A DNA stretch of 64,000 bases from Liolophura sinensis. Taxonomy: Eukaryota; Mollusca; Polyplacophora; Chitonida; Chitonidae. A program made the translations under genes and the position numbers. The notes below the pieces were generated by a model that saw only the letters and a list, made by a program, of their open reading frames with translations, had not been told where the DNA came from and did not search any database. Of the stretch, positions 41,345 through 52,529 are shown piece after piece. The number at the start of each line of letters is the position of its first letter. Within the stretch, counting starts at the first letter, position 1. The DNA lies in contig NC_088295.1 in NCBI RefSeq assembly GCF_032854445.1, positions 91,009,805 through 91,073,804 of the forward strand, read 5' to 3'.

Positions 41345-41585
41345 TAGTGTACCTCAGGCTAGCATGATTAATGCCTGTAGCCACGGTTTTTGGAGTGTAC
41401 CTCAGGCAAGCATGATTAATGCCTGTAGCCACGATTTTTGGAGTGTACCTCAGGCAAGGAGGACTAGTGCCTGCAGTCAGGGTTTTTCGAGTGGACCTTA
41501 GGCTAGCATGACTAGTGCCAGCGGTCAGGGTTTTTGGAGTTTACCTCAGACATACAAGACTAGTACCTGCAGCTTGGGTTTTAGA
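41345..41585. repeat. 48-bp tandem repeat, about five copies
   Basis: Units start at AGTGTACCTCAGG and contain GATTAATGCCTGTAGCCA. The period is measured as 48 bp (41346, 41394, 41442), and divergence rises towards the right. It lies in the presumed 3'UTR or downstream flank of the sulfotransferase. Confidence 0.85.
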
Positions 41586-41672
41586 GTTGGGCTTCAGATC
41601 TCCCTGGAATATAATTATATGGAGAGTGTAGTGTGGTCCAACTCATTTTCAGCTGTACCTATAATTGTCAAC

Positions 41673-42779
41673 TCAAGGGAAGTAGAATTTCCTCATATTC
41701 CGTTTTCTCACATTTTCCTCAAACAGCTCAGCGGGCTGCGGATCGTAACCAAATATGTCAAAGTCTGGTTTGTAAAGTGTTTGCAGTTTCAGCATGTCCT
41801 CCATTGGCACCTGGCTGTATGCCTCCACTAGAGCTTCTTGACGGTTTAGCTTGCGTAGGTTTTTATCGCTGTCCCCTTTGTACTTCTGTAAGATAAACGT
41901 CTTCACTTCTTCCTTGGAAACTGATTTATCATGGCTGAACCAATCTGGAAATTCAACAGATTTATTTAGGATGCCGCGCACCTGTTCTTTTCGTAGAAGT
42001 CTCAGCAGTGTTTCTGGTAAAGACATGCAGTTCTGCGCATGTGAGTTATACCGACCGTAGAGACCATACACGTTGTTCTCAAGACGGTCTACCTCGCTTT
42101 CACTTTCCATATCACGAAAAATTATATCATCACCAATGTGCTTTTCCAAAATGTAGTTGAGGTCCTGAGAAATTGTCTCCAACTTACCAATGAGGTCATA
42201 TTCCACCTCGCAAGGAGAACATACCATGTACATGGGCATCCAGTGCAGGTTAAGACCAGCTTTTGTCTCCACAGTATGGATGACGTGCTTAATAAATTCA
42301 GGAAACGTGACGTTGTGCCCACAGGATAGTGACAGTTTGTCTGGGTTCTTTCGATTATTGCGGATGATGACTTTCCCAATGTTCCAAAATGATGGATTTA
42401 TAGTGAAGAATTTATCGATATAACATGCCAGCAGTCTGGAATATGGTTCTCGGACGAATAAAAACGTGGTGAAGTTTTTTAATGTCCAGTGAGCAACGCC
42501 GAACGGATATTGGCCAAGAGTCGGTTGAGAATTGTCATGGCCAGTTTTCACGTCAAAAGGGCTGAGTCCAGTTTTCGTCCCCGACGACACCTGGAACACC
42601 CTTTTCCAGAACGACGAGGCGACTTTAGCAATGGGACAATACAACAGCTTGTGTTTCTCATCCACCGACAGCCTATTGCCGATTAAAACTCTCCCTCCGT
42701 ACTCGCTGATTTTGCCTTCGCATGCCTTCAGCAGGGTTTCTCGTCGTTCTCTGTACACATTGTCGCTCTTCTGAAATAA
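41673..42779 (-). CDS. Carbohydrate sulfotransferase, exon 3 (catalytic domain)
   Basis: Last coding exon of a Golgi type II sulfotransferase of the Sulfotransfer_2 (CHST8-14) family, which transfers sulfate from PAPS to glycan hydroxyls. It shows the 5'-phosphosulfate motif (PIAKVASSFWKRVF), the 3'-phosphate motif (FVREPYSRLLACYIDKF), HWMPMYMVCSPC, and a C-terminal LYKPDFDIFGY. There is no ATG before an upstream in-frame stop. The exon must start at a splice acceptor: after TTTTTTCCCAG (42779) or 9 nt further in (42770), both phase 0. With exons 2 and 1 the protein is 411 or 408 residues, normal for the family. Sequons NFT and NVT are present. The exact acceptor substrate cannot be told. Confidence 0.85.
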   Translation of the reverse strand, partial: LFQKSDNVYRERRETLLKACEGKISEYGGRVLIGNRLSVDEKHKLLYCPIAKVASSFWKRVFQVSSGTKTGLSPFDVKTGHDNSQPTLGQYPFGVAHWTLKNFTTFLFVREPYSRLLACYIDKFFTINPSFWNIGKVIIRNNRKNPDKLSLSCGHNVTFPEFIKHVIHTVETKAGLNLHWMPMYMVCSPCEVEYDLIGKLETISQDLNYILEKHIGDDIIFRDMESESEVDRLENNVYGLYGRYNSHAQNCMSLPETLLRLLRKEQVRGILNKSVEFPDWFSHDKSVSKEEVKTFILQKYKGDSDKNLRKLNRQEALVEAYSQVPMEDMLKLQTLYKPDFDIFGYDPQPAELFEENVRKRNMRKFYFP

Positions 42780-42949
42780 CTGGGAAAAAACACTGACAAT
42801 GAAGCAATATATAAGAACAACGTGTGAACCCGGGCATTACTATCAAAACATAGGTAAGGTGGCGGTATACGTGTACTTCTTTGTCTAGCTTTAAAGGAAA
42901 AAAGCAATAGTGAAAACTAGGCTGGCAAGCCTTCTGATGTACACGAGAT

Positions 42950-43460
42950 CGAATACTGTTACAGTGATCTTGTACACGATATCCAATACTGTTATGGCGA
43001 ACTTGCACACCAGAGCGAATACTGTTACAGTGATCTAGTGCACGAGATTGAATACTGTTACAGTGATATTGTGCACGAGATTGAATACTCTGATGGGGCT
43101 CTTGTACACGACATCCAATACTGTTATGGTGAACTTGTACACCAGAGCAAATTCTGTTACAGTGATCTAGTGCACGAGACTGAATACTGTTATAGTGATT
43201 TTGTACACGAGATTGAATATTGTTGTGCACAAGATCGAATACTCTTATAGCTATTTTGTACAACTGATCGAATACTGTTATGGTGATCTTGTACAGCAGA
43301 GCTACTACTGTTATGGTGATCTTGTACACGAGATCGAATACTGTTATAGTGATCTTGTACACGAAATCGAATACTCTTACAGTGATCTTGCACACCTGAT
43401 CGAATAGTGATCTTCTACACGAGATCGAGTACTGTTACAGTCATCTTGTACACCTGATCT
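42950..43460. repeat. 33-bp tandem repeat in sulfotransferase intron 2, about 15 copies
   Basis: Units of the form GATCTTGTACACGAGATCGA plus ATACTGTTATAGT. The period is 33 bp (43285, 43318, 43351). Because 33 is a multiple of three, frames stay open on both strands, but no real protein is implied. Confidence 0.88.
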
Positions 43461-44210
43461 AATGAAAAAAAGACAATTGTCTAAACTTTAGTTTAACTAA
43501 ACAGGTAAGAGTTGTATTGAAAATTTTAGTTTAACTAAATAGGTAATACTTTTAATTTTTATGTTCTTGGCGAGAGGACACAAGGTGTCAGGTAGTGATG
43601 AGGCTGGAGGTCACGACCCTTTCACGTTGCTAGGAATCTCTCTAAATTGATGGGATAGGAAGATCCAGATTATGACGGTCAACCTATGTGAAGATTTGAA
43701 CGGTTACTGTCTCGCAGGCTGATAGGCACCAGGGCTTATTCACCATGGTTCGATTTTGGCTGAGTTACAGCTCTAAACGTTGACATTGTCTCTTGTGGAA
43801 AATTGAACAGGTGACAAGCCATACATAGCTGCTTCTTCCTGTAGAGGTTGACCTGTGTTTAGGGGAGAATGGCTGGAATAAACCATTCCACGATGCTTCT
43901 TTGGTGATGAACGAGTTACATGAAAACTGGACAAAAAATATGGTGCGAGAGTCGACATAGGGTGAATATTCGGTCATAAGTCCGTTTTTCCACTCATTTT
44001 GAGGATTTTGGATTTTGGATATATATATATATAGGAATTTCGTTCAATTTTTCTGAATAAATGCGTACAAAGTAGTTAAATTTAACGAGATTTACTAAAA
44101 CTTGCGTCTGTTGTTGCTCGACAATGTTTACTTAATACATTGCAATTAAACCAGAAAATCAATTTTTAAATTGACAACAATAAATAGAAGCGGGATAATA
44201 TCCTAGTCGT

Positions 44211-44372
44211 ACCATCGTACACCCGACGATGACAGAAAGCGATGTTACGATGATGCAAGGCGATGACACAAAGGCGTGTCGTCCCTTCGTGCATTCGCTT
44301 CGTGCCATCCCGCCATAGCTTTGTGCCATCGTGCCATAGCTTTTTGCCATCGCTGGACGATGTTACGATGGT
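44211..44372. mobile_element. Possible MITE with short terminal inverted repeats
   Basis: Begins ACCATCGTA and ends TACGATGGT, a perfect 9-bp inverted pair 162 bp apart. The interior has further GATG/CATC inverted segments (GTGCCATAGCTTT, GCCATCG). No clear target duplication and no coding capacity. A foldback palindrome is the alternative. Confidence 0.4.
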
Positions 44373-44416
44373 GGCCTTATCCGGCTACAATACTGTGTGG
44401 GCTTCTCTGTACTTAC

Positions 44417-44448
44417 CCTGGAGAACAAGGACGGATGAGAAGCATTAC
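44417..44448 (-). CDS. Carbohydrate sulfotransferase, exon 2 (32-nt microexon)
   Basis: Preceded on the minus strand by the acceptor TTATTTGTTTCAG and followed by the donor GTAAGT. It takes 1 nt from exon 1 to complete Gly33 and encodes NASHPSLFSR, ending in phase 0 exactly as exon 3 requires. N34-A-S is a possible N-glycosylation site in the luminal stem. Supported by splice sites and phase, not by homology. Confidence 0.7.
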
Positions 44449-45810
44449 CTGAAACAAATAACGCACTCTACACAACATAGTTCTTGTTTGACAACCTCTT
44501 GTTTGGCAAGAGAAGAATGAAGCCATTAAAAGTTAAAGCATACCAAAACTATTGCTGATGGCAAGAGGAAACAGATTCTAATGAGGTCATTTGCCATTTT
44601 ATTTATGCCACGAATAAAATTGGATATTGGAGGTTTGAGTATTGTGGTATGTTTTCCTACTATTGCTGAACTTAGAGGTTAGTTTTTCTCCCACATAATC
44701 GATTCGCATCATTCATGTACGTTAAATCACCTTACTTGACTGTACAAACTGGGTGACACATCGTCACATTATCACGTATGAATGATGTACAACACAGGCC
44801 GGCATCACCGCTTACTCCAGCTTCAGCACACACACTAACAGTATCACGTAGGGGTAATGTACAAAATTGGCTGGCAGTACCGCTTGTTCCACCTACAGCA
44901 CACACCCTAGTATCTTGTAGGAGTAATGTACAACGCTGGCTGGCAGTACCACTTATTCCACCTTCAGCATACATTCTGATAGTATCACGTATGAGTACTG
45001 CACAACACTGGTTGGCAGTACCACTTATTCCAGCTTCAGCACACACCCTGATAGTATCTCGTAGGGTTAATGTACAACACTGGTTGGCAATACCACTTAT
45101 TCCAGCTTCAGCACTAACCCTGATAGTATCACGTATGAGTAATGTACAACGCTGGCTGGCAGTACCACTTATTCCACCTTCAGCATACATTCTGATAGTA
45201 TCACGTATGAGTAATGTACAACACTGGTTGGCAGTACCACTTATTCCAGCTTCAGCACACACCCTGATAGTATCTCGTAGGGTTAATGTACAACACTGGT
45301 TGGCATTACCACTTATTCCAGCTTCAGCGCACACCCTGTTAGTATGATGTAGGGGTAGTGTACAACACTGCCAGGCAGTACCGCTTATTCCAGCTTCATC
45401 ACACAACTTGATAGTATCACGTATAAGCAATGTACAACGCTGGCTGGCATTACCGCTTATTCCAGCTTCAGCACACACCCTGACAGTATCACGTAGGGGT
45501 AATGTACAACACTGGCTGGCAGTACCGTTTTTTCCAGCTTCAGCACACACCCTGATAGTATCACGTAGGGGTAATGTACAACACGAGCTGTCAGTAGGCC
45601 CCACAGCTTATTCCAGCTTCAGCACACACCCTGTTAGTATAACGTAAGGGTAATGTACAACACAGGCTAGTAGTACCGCTTATAAGGGCTTCCTCATACG
45701 CCCTGATAGTATCACGTATGAGTAATGTACAACACTGACTGGCAGTACCGCTTATTCCAGTTTCAGCACACACTCGGATAGTACCACGTATGAGTAATGT
45801 ATAACAATAC
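44449..45810 (-). other. Sulfotransferase intron 1
   Basis: 1362 bp, GTATTG...CAG. About three quarters of it is the 72-bp tandem array. The rest (44449-44770) is unique, with no gene seen. Confidence 0.65.
44770..45800. repeat. 72-bp tandem repeat in sulfotransferase intron 1, about 14 copies
   Basis: Units carry GATAGTATCACGTATGAGTA, TGTACAACACTGGCTGGCAG and CTTATTCCAGCTTCAGCACA. The period is 72 bp (for example 45119 to 45191). Apparent 189- and 290-residue frames on both strands come from the 24-codon period. The array abuts the exon 1 donor. Confidence 0.9.
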
Positions 45811-45907
45811 CTGATGACGTCAGCGCTGTGTTGTAAGATGTCACGATGAATACGAAGGCCAGAATAGCTGCCCCCAGCAAAAGGGTCTTCCGGTTAGAAT
45901 GCCCCAT
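45811..45907 (-). CDS. Carbohydrate sulfotransferase, exon 1 (signal anchor)
   Basis: 97 nt from the ATG at 45907 to the donor CAG/GTATTG. It encodes MGHSNRK, then a hydrophobic segment of about 18 residues (8-25), a typical type II signal anchor that would place the catalytic domain in the Golgi lumen. The ATG has A at -3 and G at +4. An in-frame TAG lies 11 codons upstream, which supports this start. The exon ends in phase 1, matched by exon 2. Confidence 0.78.
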
Positions 45908-46129
45908 CGTATAGCTGATGATTAGGCCGATATCCTGCTATGCATATCCTGATGGGTATATCCCGCTGCTGAGTGTGTCCTGTTGAGTATACCCTGCTGA
46001 ATATATCCTGCTTAACGAGAAGGACAAAAGCTTCGGTTACCCAAGGGAAGGGGGTGCACATTGAGGACGTGACCTGAGTACCGTGAAACATTTACCCACA
46101 GACTTAACGATTTGTACAATAACATCAAA
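45908..46129. other. Region upstream of sulfotransferase exon 1
   Basis: The presumed 5'UTR or promoter side of the gene. Decayed repeats of about 20 bp resembling TATATCCTGCTGA occupy about 45928-46015. No TATA box or other promoter element can be supported. Confidence 0.4.
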
Positions 46130-46345
46130 ACACCCCCTCTAGCCAGTGGAAAATATAACTGCAACAGCTTCGTGTTTCAGACATCTGCTGTACTCAGTAG
46201 AGAATACAACTGCCACATCTTCGTGTTTCAGACATCCACTGTACCCAGTAGAGAATACCACTACCACAGCTTCGTGTTTCAGACATCTGCTGTGACCAGC
46301 AGAGAATACAACTGGAACAGCTTTGTGTACCAGACATCCACTGTT
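46130..46345. repeat. 51-bp tandem repeat, about four copies
   Basis: Units AGTAGAGAATACCACTACCA ... TTCGTGTTTCAGACATC, period 51 bp (46196, 46247, 46298). Visibly related to the 50-52 bp array that follows. Confidence 0.85.
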
Positions 46346-46384
46346 GCCAGGCTACAAGCGACAGCTACAGTACAACTTTGTCTG

Positions 46385-47550
46385 AGTTTCTTGATTCAGA
46401 CATACCCTGTAGCCAGTACACAATACCACTACCTGAGCTTCGCGTTTCATACATGTCTGTAGTCAGTACACAATACCACTACCTGAGCTTCGCGTTCCAT
46501 ACATGCCTGTAGTCAGTACACAATATCACTACCTGAGCTTCGTGTTCCATACATGCCTGTAGCCAGAACACAATACCACCACCTGAGCTTCGTGTTCCGT
46601 ACATGCCCGTAGCCAGTACACAATACCATTACCTGAGCTTCGTGTTCCATATACATGCCTGTAGTCAGTACACAATACCACTACCTGAGCTTCGCGTTCC
46701 ACACATGCCTGTAGCCAGAACACAATACCACTACCTGACCTTCGTGTTTCATACATGCCCATAGCCAGTACACGATACCACTACCTGAGCTTCGCGTTCC
46801 ATAGACATGCCTGTAGCCGGAACACAATACCACTACCTGAGCTTCGCGTTCCATACATGCCTGTAGCCAGAACACAATACCATTACCTGAGCTTTGCGTT
46901 CCATATACATGCCTTTAGTCAGTACATAATACCCCCACCTGAGCTTCGCGTTCCATACATGCCTGTAGCCAGAACACAATACCACTACCTGAGCTTCGTG
47001 TTCCATATACATGCCTGTAGTCAATACATAATACCACTACCTGAGCTCCGTGTTCCATACATGCCTGTAGCCAGAATACAATACCACTACCTGAACTTCG
47101 CATTCCATACATGCCTGTAGCCAGTACACAATATCACTACCTGAGCTTCGCGTTCCACACATGCCTGTAGCCAGAACACAATACCACTACCTGACCTTCG
47201 CGTTCCACACATACCTGTAGTCAGTACACAATATCACCACCTGAGCTTCGCGTTCCATATACATGCATTTAGTCAGTACACAATACCACTACCTGAGCTT
47301 CGCGTTCCACACATGCCTGTAGTCAGTACACAATATGACTACCTGAGCTTCGTGTTCCATATTCATGCCTGTAGTCAGTACACAATACCACTACCTGAGC
47401 TTCGCGTTCCATACATGCCTGTAGCCAGAACACAATATCACTACCTGAGCTTCGTGTTCCATACATGCCTGTATCCAGCCCACAATACCACTACCTGAGC
47501 TTCGTGTTCCATACATGCCTGTAGCCAGTATACAATACAACCACCTGAGC
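46385..47550. repeat. 50-52 bp tandem repeat, about 22 copies
   Basis: Units GTAGCCAGTACACAATACCA, CTACCTGAGCTTCGCGTTCC, ATACATGCCT. The period is 50 bp (46459, 46509, 46559, 46609), with +2 variants that have an extra AT before ACATGCC. Homogeneous in the middle, more degenerate at the right end. Confidence 0.9.
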
Positions 47551-48931
47551 TTTGCGTAAATATATGTATATGTATTTTAAATTTTCCTTCGTGTTTCTAA
47601 TTGTCACTCTAAGCATTTAAAGTTTAAAAGACGACTCAGATTTTGTTTTGTATAGGCATTGAACTCTTGTAGCACTTTCATCACACTGTTGGGCGTCAAG
47701 TTAAAGTTTGATAGAGCTACCTTCGACACAAGTGAAAAAAAAAACCCGCTGCGGAAATCACACTTAAAAATTGTGTTGCTGTCGAATCAGTTCGTTCGAT
47801 CCACGGATCACGACGACTCGCCCAAAATTCAGTCAGCATGCCCAGTGACTAAAATCTAGTAGATTACGGATTGAAATTGCCATGCAAATAATTTTACGTC
47901 TATGAGTCGTGATTCTTTATCCTCAGTTGCATCAAAAAAAGAGAAAAAAAAAGAAAAAAGGGCATGTTTTATTTACTTATTTGAATAATATTTTTGTTAT
48001 AATTTTTTGTCCTGTTAAAATGTGAACAGCTGTAAAAAGCCGGCTGTTTTGTTGTAATTTCGAATTCCAGAGTGCAGTCCTGCATCGGCAGATGTTCAGT
48101 AATGGCACTAATTGAATTTTAGATAGCGGTATCTTTTTTAGCAACAAGACGCATTAAATATTGCTGTGAGGGTCTTCAATTATTTTAATGTTTATTGCAT
48201 TTATTTACAAAACTATGGTATATAAAATGAAAACCGAGCGGTAAGGTTAAATTAAATTGCGTGATGTTATGGGATTTATAGCGCAGAAGAATAATTAACT
48301 GTCAGCAGGTGTATGGCAGGTGGGTTCACAATTTGAACACATTAGATCTGAGTTTAAATGCTGATTTAACATTTTAGCTCTCCCTGTTATTGTAAACTGT
48401 CTTTACAAAACATTTGTTTTGTTTTGAGAGTTGATTATGTATGCCTCGAAAATCCAGAATAAAGAGGCCAACTTGCTGTCATCAACCGGGCAACTCGTAC
48501 CCTGACCAAATCGAACTCAGCGCACATAGCATCCTGTGTGTGGGCATTAAGGGAGCGGCTTCTTATAAAAAGAAATGTCGAGGCCATTCTCTAATTTAGT
48601 GACATGACCATTACTCTTCAGACATCTAAATGGAATGAGGAACCCATTCTGGGTGACATGGACTTTTTTTATGTGCTATCGTCTTTCTTTCTGATCAGAA
48701 CCGGTTCTTCTGATGCTCACATTTAAAAATTGTGAAAAGAATCGTCGTATGTAAAATATTCTTCAGCGCAACAAAACATATCGGTCAAAGAATATGCAGA
48801 TGCCTGCAGCAAGGTTTTTAGAACTATGAACACGAATCAAGACAGAAAAATACAATAAATGATAGCAAATAAGTAATGCATAGGCCAAAGGGCTTCTGCC
48901 AGTACAAAACATATAAACAATTTTTAAAATT
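47551..48931. other. AT-rich unique sequence, no gene recognised
   Basis: Short A-runs (47735, 47935-47960) and no frame with recognisable content. No RNA gene seen. Confidence 0.5.
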
Positions 48932-49050
48932 TATTTGATTGGTATTTCACGTCTTACTCAAGAATATTGCACTTATATGACGGCAGCCAGCATTATGGTG
49001 GAAGAAAACAGGGTCTAAAATTTGCCCGAGTCCGTGAGATATTAAGTTAG
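48932..49050 (-). mobile_element. SINE-like dispersed repeat copy
   Basis: Minus-strand orientation with the tail at the left (AATCAAATAAATT). Carries the core CACCATAATGCTGGCTGCCG, then a loop with CAATATTC and a degraded right stem. Diverged relative to the copy at 49497-49610. Confidence 0.6.
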
Positions 49051-49496
49051 AAATTAAGACGGCGTGTATACTGTAAATCTTCAACCTTTTCCATCACTAA
49101 AGGATTTTTCATAGAAATTTGTGCATAGGATTACTATGAAAATGATGCTAAACATGATTTGTTTCACTTAAGATGCAAGTTTATTAAACTGGGCAAATTT
49201 TTTTCTCTACATTCCATAATTACGTCAGAATGTTTCAAAATAATGATCGCAGTGGTGGTTGAAGAACTAGGGTAACGCTAACATGTATATCAGTTGTAAG
49301 ATAAATGATGTATACATAATTTTTGAAGTTAAACAAAACTACTATTCTGATTTAAGACGGTGTCTTTTATTGCCTTAGACATTTGCTCTAACGCCTGTAT
49401 TTTTAAGACAAAACAGCCACGGGGTCTGGAAAGTGGGTTACCAATCTGAGATCATGAAGCAGTTAAGGGTCACACTGAGAAGGACTTGTACACATG

Positions 49497-49610
49497 TTCT
49501 ATTTACTTATTTGATTGGTGTTTTACGCAGTACCCAAGAATATTTCACTTACAAGACGGCGCCAACATTATGGTGGGAGGAAACCGGGCACAAATCGGGG
49601 GATACCTTAG
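49497..49610 (-). mobile_element. SINE-like dispersed repeat copy
   Basis: Minus strand: GGTTTCCTCCCACCATAATG, then GCCGTCTTGTAAGTGAAATATTC, TACTGCGTAAAACACCAATCA and an AAATAAGTAAATA tail at the left. This is the best preserved of the three copies. The 5' head is not recognisable beyond about 49610. Confidence 0.65.
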
Positions 49611-50884
49611 TTTATAATTCACAGCTGGGGGAGGGGCTGGGAAGACGGATAAACAACACATGGGAGATGACGGACATAAAATCCATTTTTCCCACTCCGT
49701 CAGTGATAAGTAAGCCCCAGGTTGTACCAAAAACATCACGTGAGTTCTGCAAAATCACCTAGACTACCTGGAAAGCTGAAAATTGCACAAATCCAGTATC
49801 GTAGACATCGATTTAAAACTAGGCATTTTCCTACATGGCATTTTGCGGAACGAATTTCTTCACTCACCCTGTTTGTAACCAGGGAAATCGCGTGGTCTAT
49901 AGCTTCCGGCTTGTCTTATGGAATAGCATATAATTTCACTCAATTGATAGCATCGGGAGTCATACTTTCCCATGTATCTGAAGAAGAGAACAACTGCGGG
50001 CGATTTGACCACAACCTAGCGTGCATTATGACAACAGAGGTGTTCACTATATTCATCGGGTCTGTGGGATATGACATCGGCTCTGTCCTCGTAAAAATCT
50101 GCTCATCCTGGCAGCCGACGATAGTTCCTGAAACAATGTCCAGACTTGCCGTACGCTACCCAGACTTGGTGGCGCCACTACCCGGGTTAAAACAATAGCG
50201 AGTCTAACATCGTGTTCTCTGACAGCGGAGTTTCATATCCCTCCGTCTCTTAATCCCAGCTCAAACATTATTTACTTCAGCTAGCACTTTACACTGTGGG
50301 GAAGGGGCATCTGTTTATCAGTTTAGCTTCCCAATAAATGAAAGACACTGTCATAGATTCATGGTATAATTCGTAAGACAAAACTGTCAAATACGAACAT
50401 TGGACAGAAAGGATATTAACCTAAGCATTTAACGAGAATGCAGTAGGGTAATTGTTGGTAATGAATATTATAAGCTTAACGGGATACAGAAGGGTGATGG
50501 TTAGAATTGAATTGCTATAAGCTTTGCCTATTTCACCGGCTACACCTGTTACATAATTACTTCCACCGTGTACTGGGGAAACCGTTGTGTTATTTCCCAC
50601 AAGATCTATCACTGTGAGCAGATGGGCAATCCACCTGGGGGACAGGGGGTCTCCTAGCTGGATGCAAGGGAGCCCTTTGTTTTGTGTTTTTGTGTGCGTG
50701 AGTGTGCGCGCGAGTGTATGTGTGTGTGTGTGTTAAAAGAGAGACGATTTAAAGAGAACCGGTTACGTGTAATATTTAAACCACCTTACATCGTGTTTCA
50801 GGCTTTTGTGGCTAGATCTGCTGGGAAAATCAAACTCATGTCAACAGTAAACAGAATAAAAGAAACGAGATGTGATATATTATA
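49611..50884. other. Noncoding sequence with a GT-rich microsatellite
   Basis: A (GT)-rich tract lies at about 50684-50732. A 158-codon plus-strand frame (49722-50198) has mixed composition and a hydrophobic middle but no motif I recognise and no convincing splice context, so it is not called as a gene. Confidence 0.4.
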
Positions 50885-51229
50885 ATCTGTTTATTATGGG
50901 TAAGAAATATCAAGTGCACCCAGGATAGAGCCTTGATGGACTCCATATGAAACCGGAAACGAGACTGACCTGGTATTATTGAATCATACTTGAAACATAC
51001 AGATAAACTCTAAACCTACCGTTAAGTTTCTATATAACCATAATGATTAAGTTCTGATAAGAAAAAATAGTATATCATGATTGTACGTGTAAAACGCCTT
51101 TGATAAGTCCAAGACACAAACAGTAATATACTTTATCCTTATACTGGGATTTGCAAGTTGCTCATATAGAGAACGCGTTGCATGAGAAGTTAAGTGGCTT
51201 GCTCTAAAACCATACTGATTAACCGACAT
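50885..51229 (-). pseudogene. Decayed non-LTR reverse transcriptase fragment
   Basis: Minus strand 51229-51047 reads NQYGFRASHLTS ... LDLSKAFYTYNHDIL, matching RT motifs (GFR, and the DLSKAFD block with the next aspartate lost). About 130 bp further on, near 50900, is YGVHQGSILG, the relic of the GVPQGS motif, in a shifted frame between stops. It belongs to neither LINE-A nor LINE-B. A CR1/L2/Rex-type element is likely but not certain. Confidence 0.65.
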
Positions 51230-52529
51230 TATTAGCTGATATCAAGTAATGATTCGCTTCGTGGTGAAAACTGGATTTTTTTTTAAGAATCTTACTCAAA
51301 CTGGAAAATATTGCTGGGAAGCCGAAAAGGTTCATAGCAAATGAAAGCGAAGTGATTCAGGCACTAACATTCCGATCGACATCGGAATTTCATCTAGCCG
51401 AGCCGATGCACTAGATCATGGGGAGTGCACAATAATGCTGATACACCTTCACCCATGCAATAACCTCAAACATATACTGCACTTACCTAATCCTACCCAT
51501 AACCATTAGCATATTTTATACCCGTGTTTTGTAACCATATTTATATTGTATGAATATACTTGGGTTTTTACTTCGATCGCAACTGAGACACAAATGATAT
51601 CATCGACAACTCAGATGTTGTATGTTCACATACTCTGTTTTCTAGTGGCAGGGCGAGTTCATGCAGTCAAAGTGCTGCTGTATCTAAATTATCATGCCGG
51701 AGAATTCAGACATGACACCCAACCCACTCACATTACCAGACCTTCGAAGCTGACTCCCGGGCCGACTCCTCACAAAGCGGTTGTATTCAGTATGACCTTG
51801 TTTTGATTAAACGTTATCCTGGCATGTCGTGAACATATACTCACACCTAGATCTGACCTCCGTTTTGTTCTTCTCTGCTTAACTCATAGAAATGCAGATC
51901 TGTACTCTTCTGGTCACTAACCTGGAGCTCGATCTTTTGGAGCATATTGTCCACAGTATGTCAAAGCTGAACGCTACAAGAACAAGCTTCCTTTTTTCCT
52001 GTAGTAATGAATCACTATTGTAAGGAAAGCCGTAACTCCAGAACAAACGCCAGTGAACATGATGCATTCCCAGTAAGTCAAACTTCGCTAGCCGCCATTT
52101 TCAATTTGAGTGGGCGGCACTAGACATATCCCTAAAAAAGATAAACCTGAACGCTTGGGCTGAAATCAAGAAGATGTACTCCATCAGAAAGGCGACAGAC
52201 AACTTGCTTAGGAGTCTTGAATTTAACTTGTGTTTTAATAATAAACAGAAGGAAATATAAGCAACTATTGTGAAAAAAATGATGACAATTTTTGGAAGAG
52301 CAGAAAAGAAAAAGTGTCACGTGTCTTGAAAATGGCGACTTATTAGGTTCTGCTGATGCCAGAGTGGACGTACCAGCTATATTGGTGTTAATTGTGACAT
52401 TGTGGCTTTTATTATTCCTCATAGCCAAATAAGGGTGATATGAATTCACAAGCTTGGCTGAAAACATGGCCAGCCGACCTCGGATTGAGTCCTTAGTGAG
52501 TCCTTAGTGTGTAATCACAAGCGTCTCGT
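51230..52529. other. Unique sequence, no gene recognised
   Basis: Mixed composition; short frames on both strands have no recognisable motifs. Nothing further seen. Confidence 0.45.

Larger units (their letters stand above)
42780..44416 (-). other. Sulfotransferase intron 2
   Basis: 1637 bp, GT-AG. It holds the 33-bp tandem array (about 42950-43460), unique AT-rich DNA (43460-44210, with a short TA run near 44015) and a possible MITE (44211-44372). No other coding exon is visible in it. Confidence 0.65.

Noticed and set aside
42756-42758. GTG at 42758 as the sulfotransferase start
   Set aside because: A eukaryotic gene would not normally start at GTG. The reading frame continues upstream to a splice acceptor, and a separate anchor exon with a proper ATG exists.
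44732-45604. 290-codon and 189-codon frames in the 72-bp array
   Set aside because: Tandem-repeat by-products lying in the inferred sulfotransferase intron.
49722-50198. 158-codon plus-strand frame as a host gene
   Set aside because: No recognisable motif, no splice support and no homologous copy in the window. A translated search would decide.
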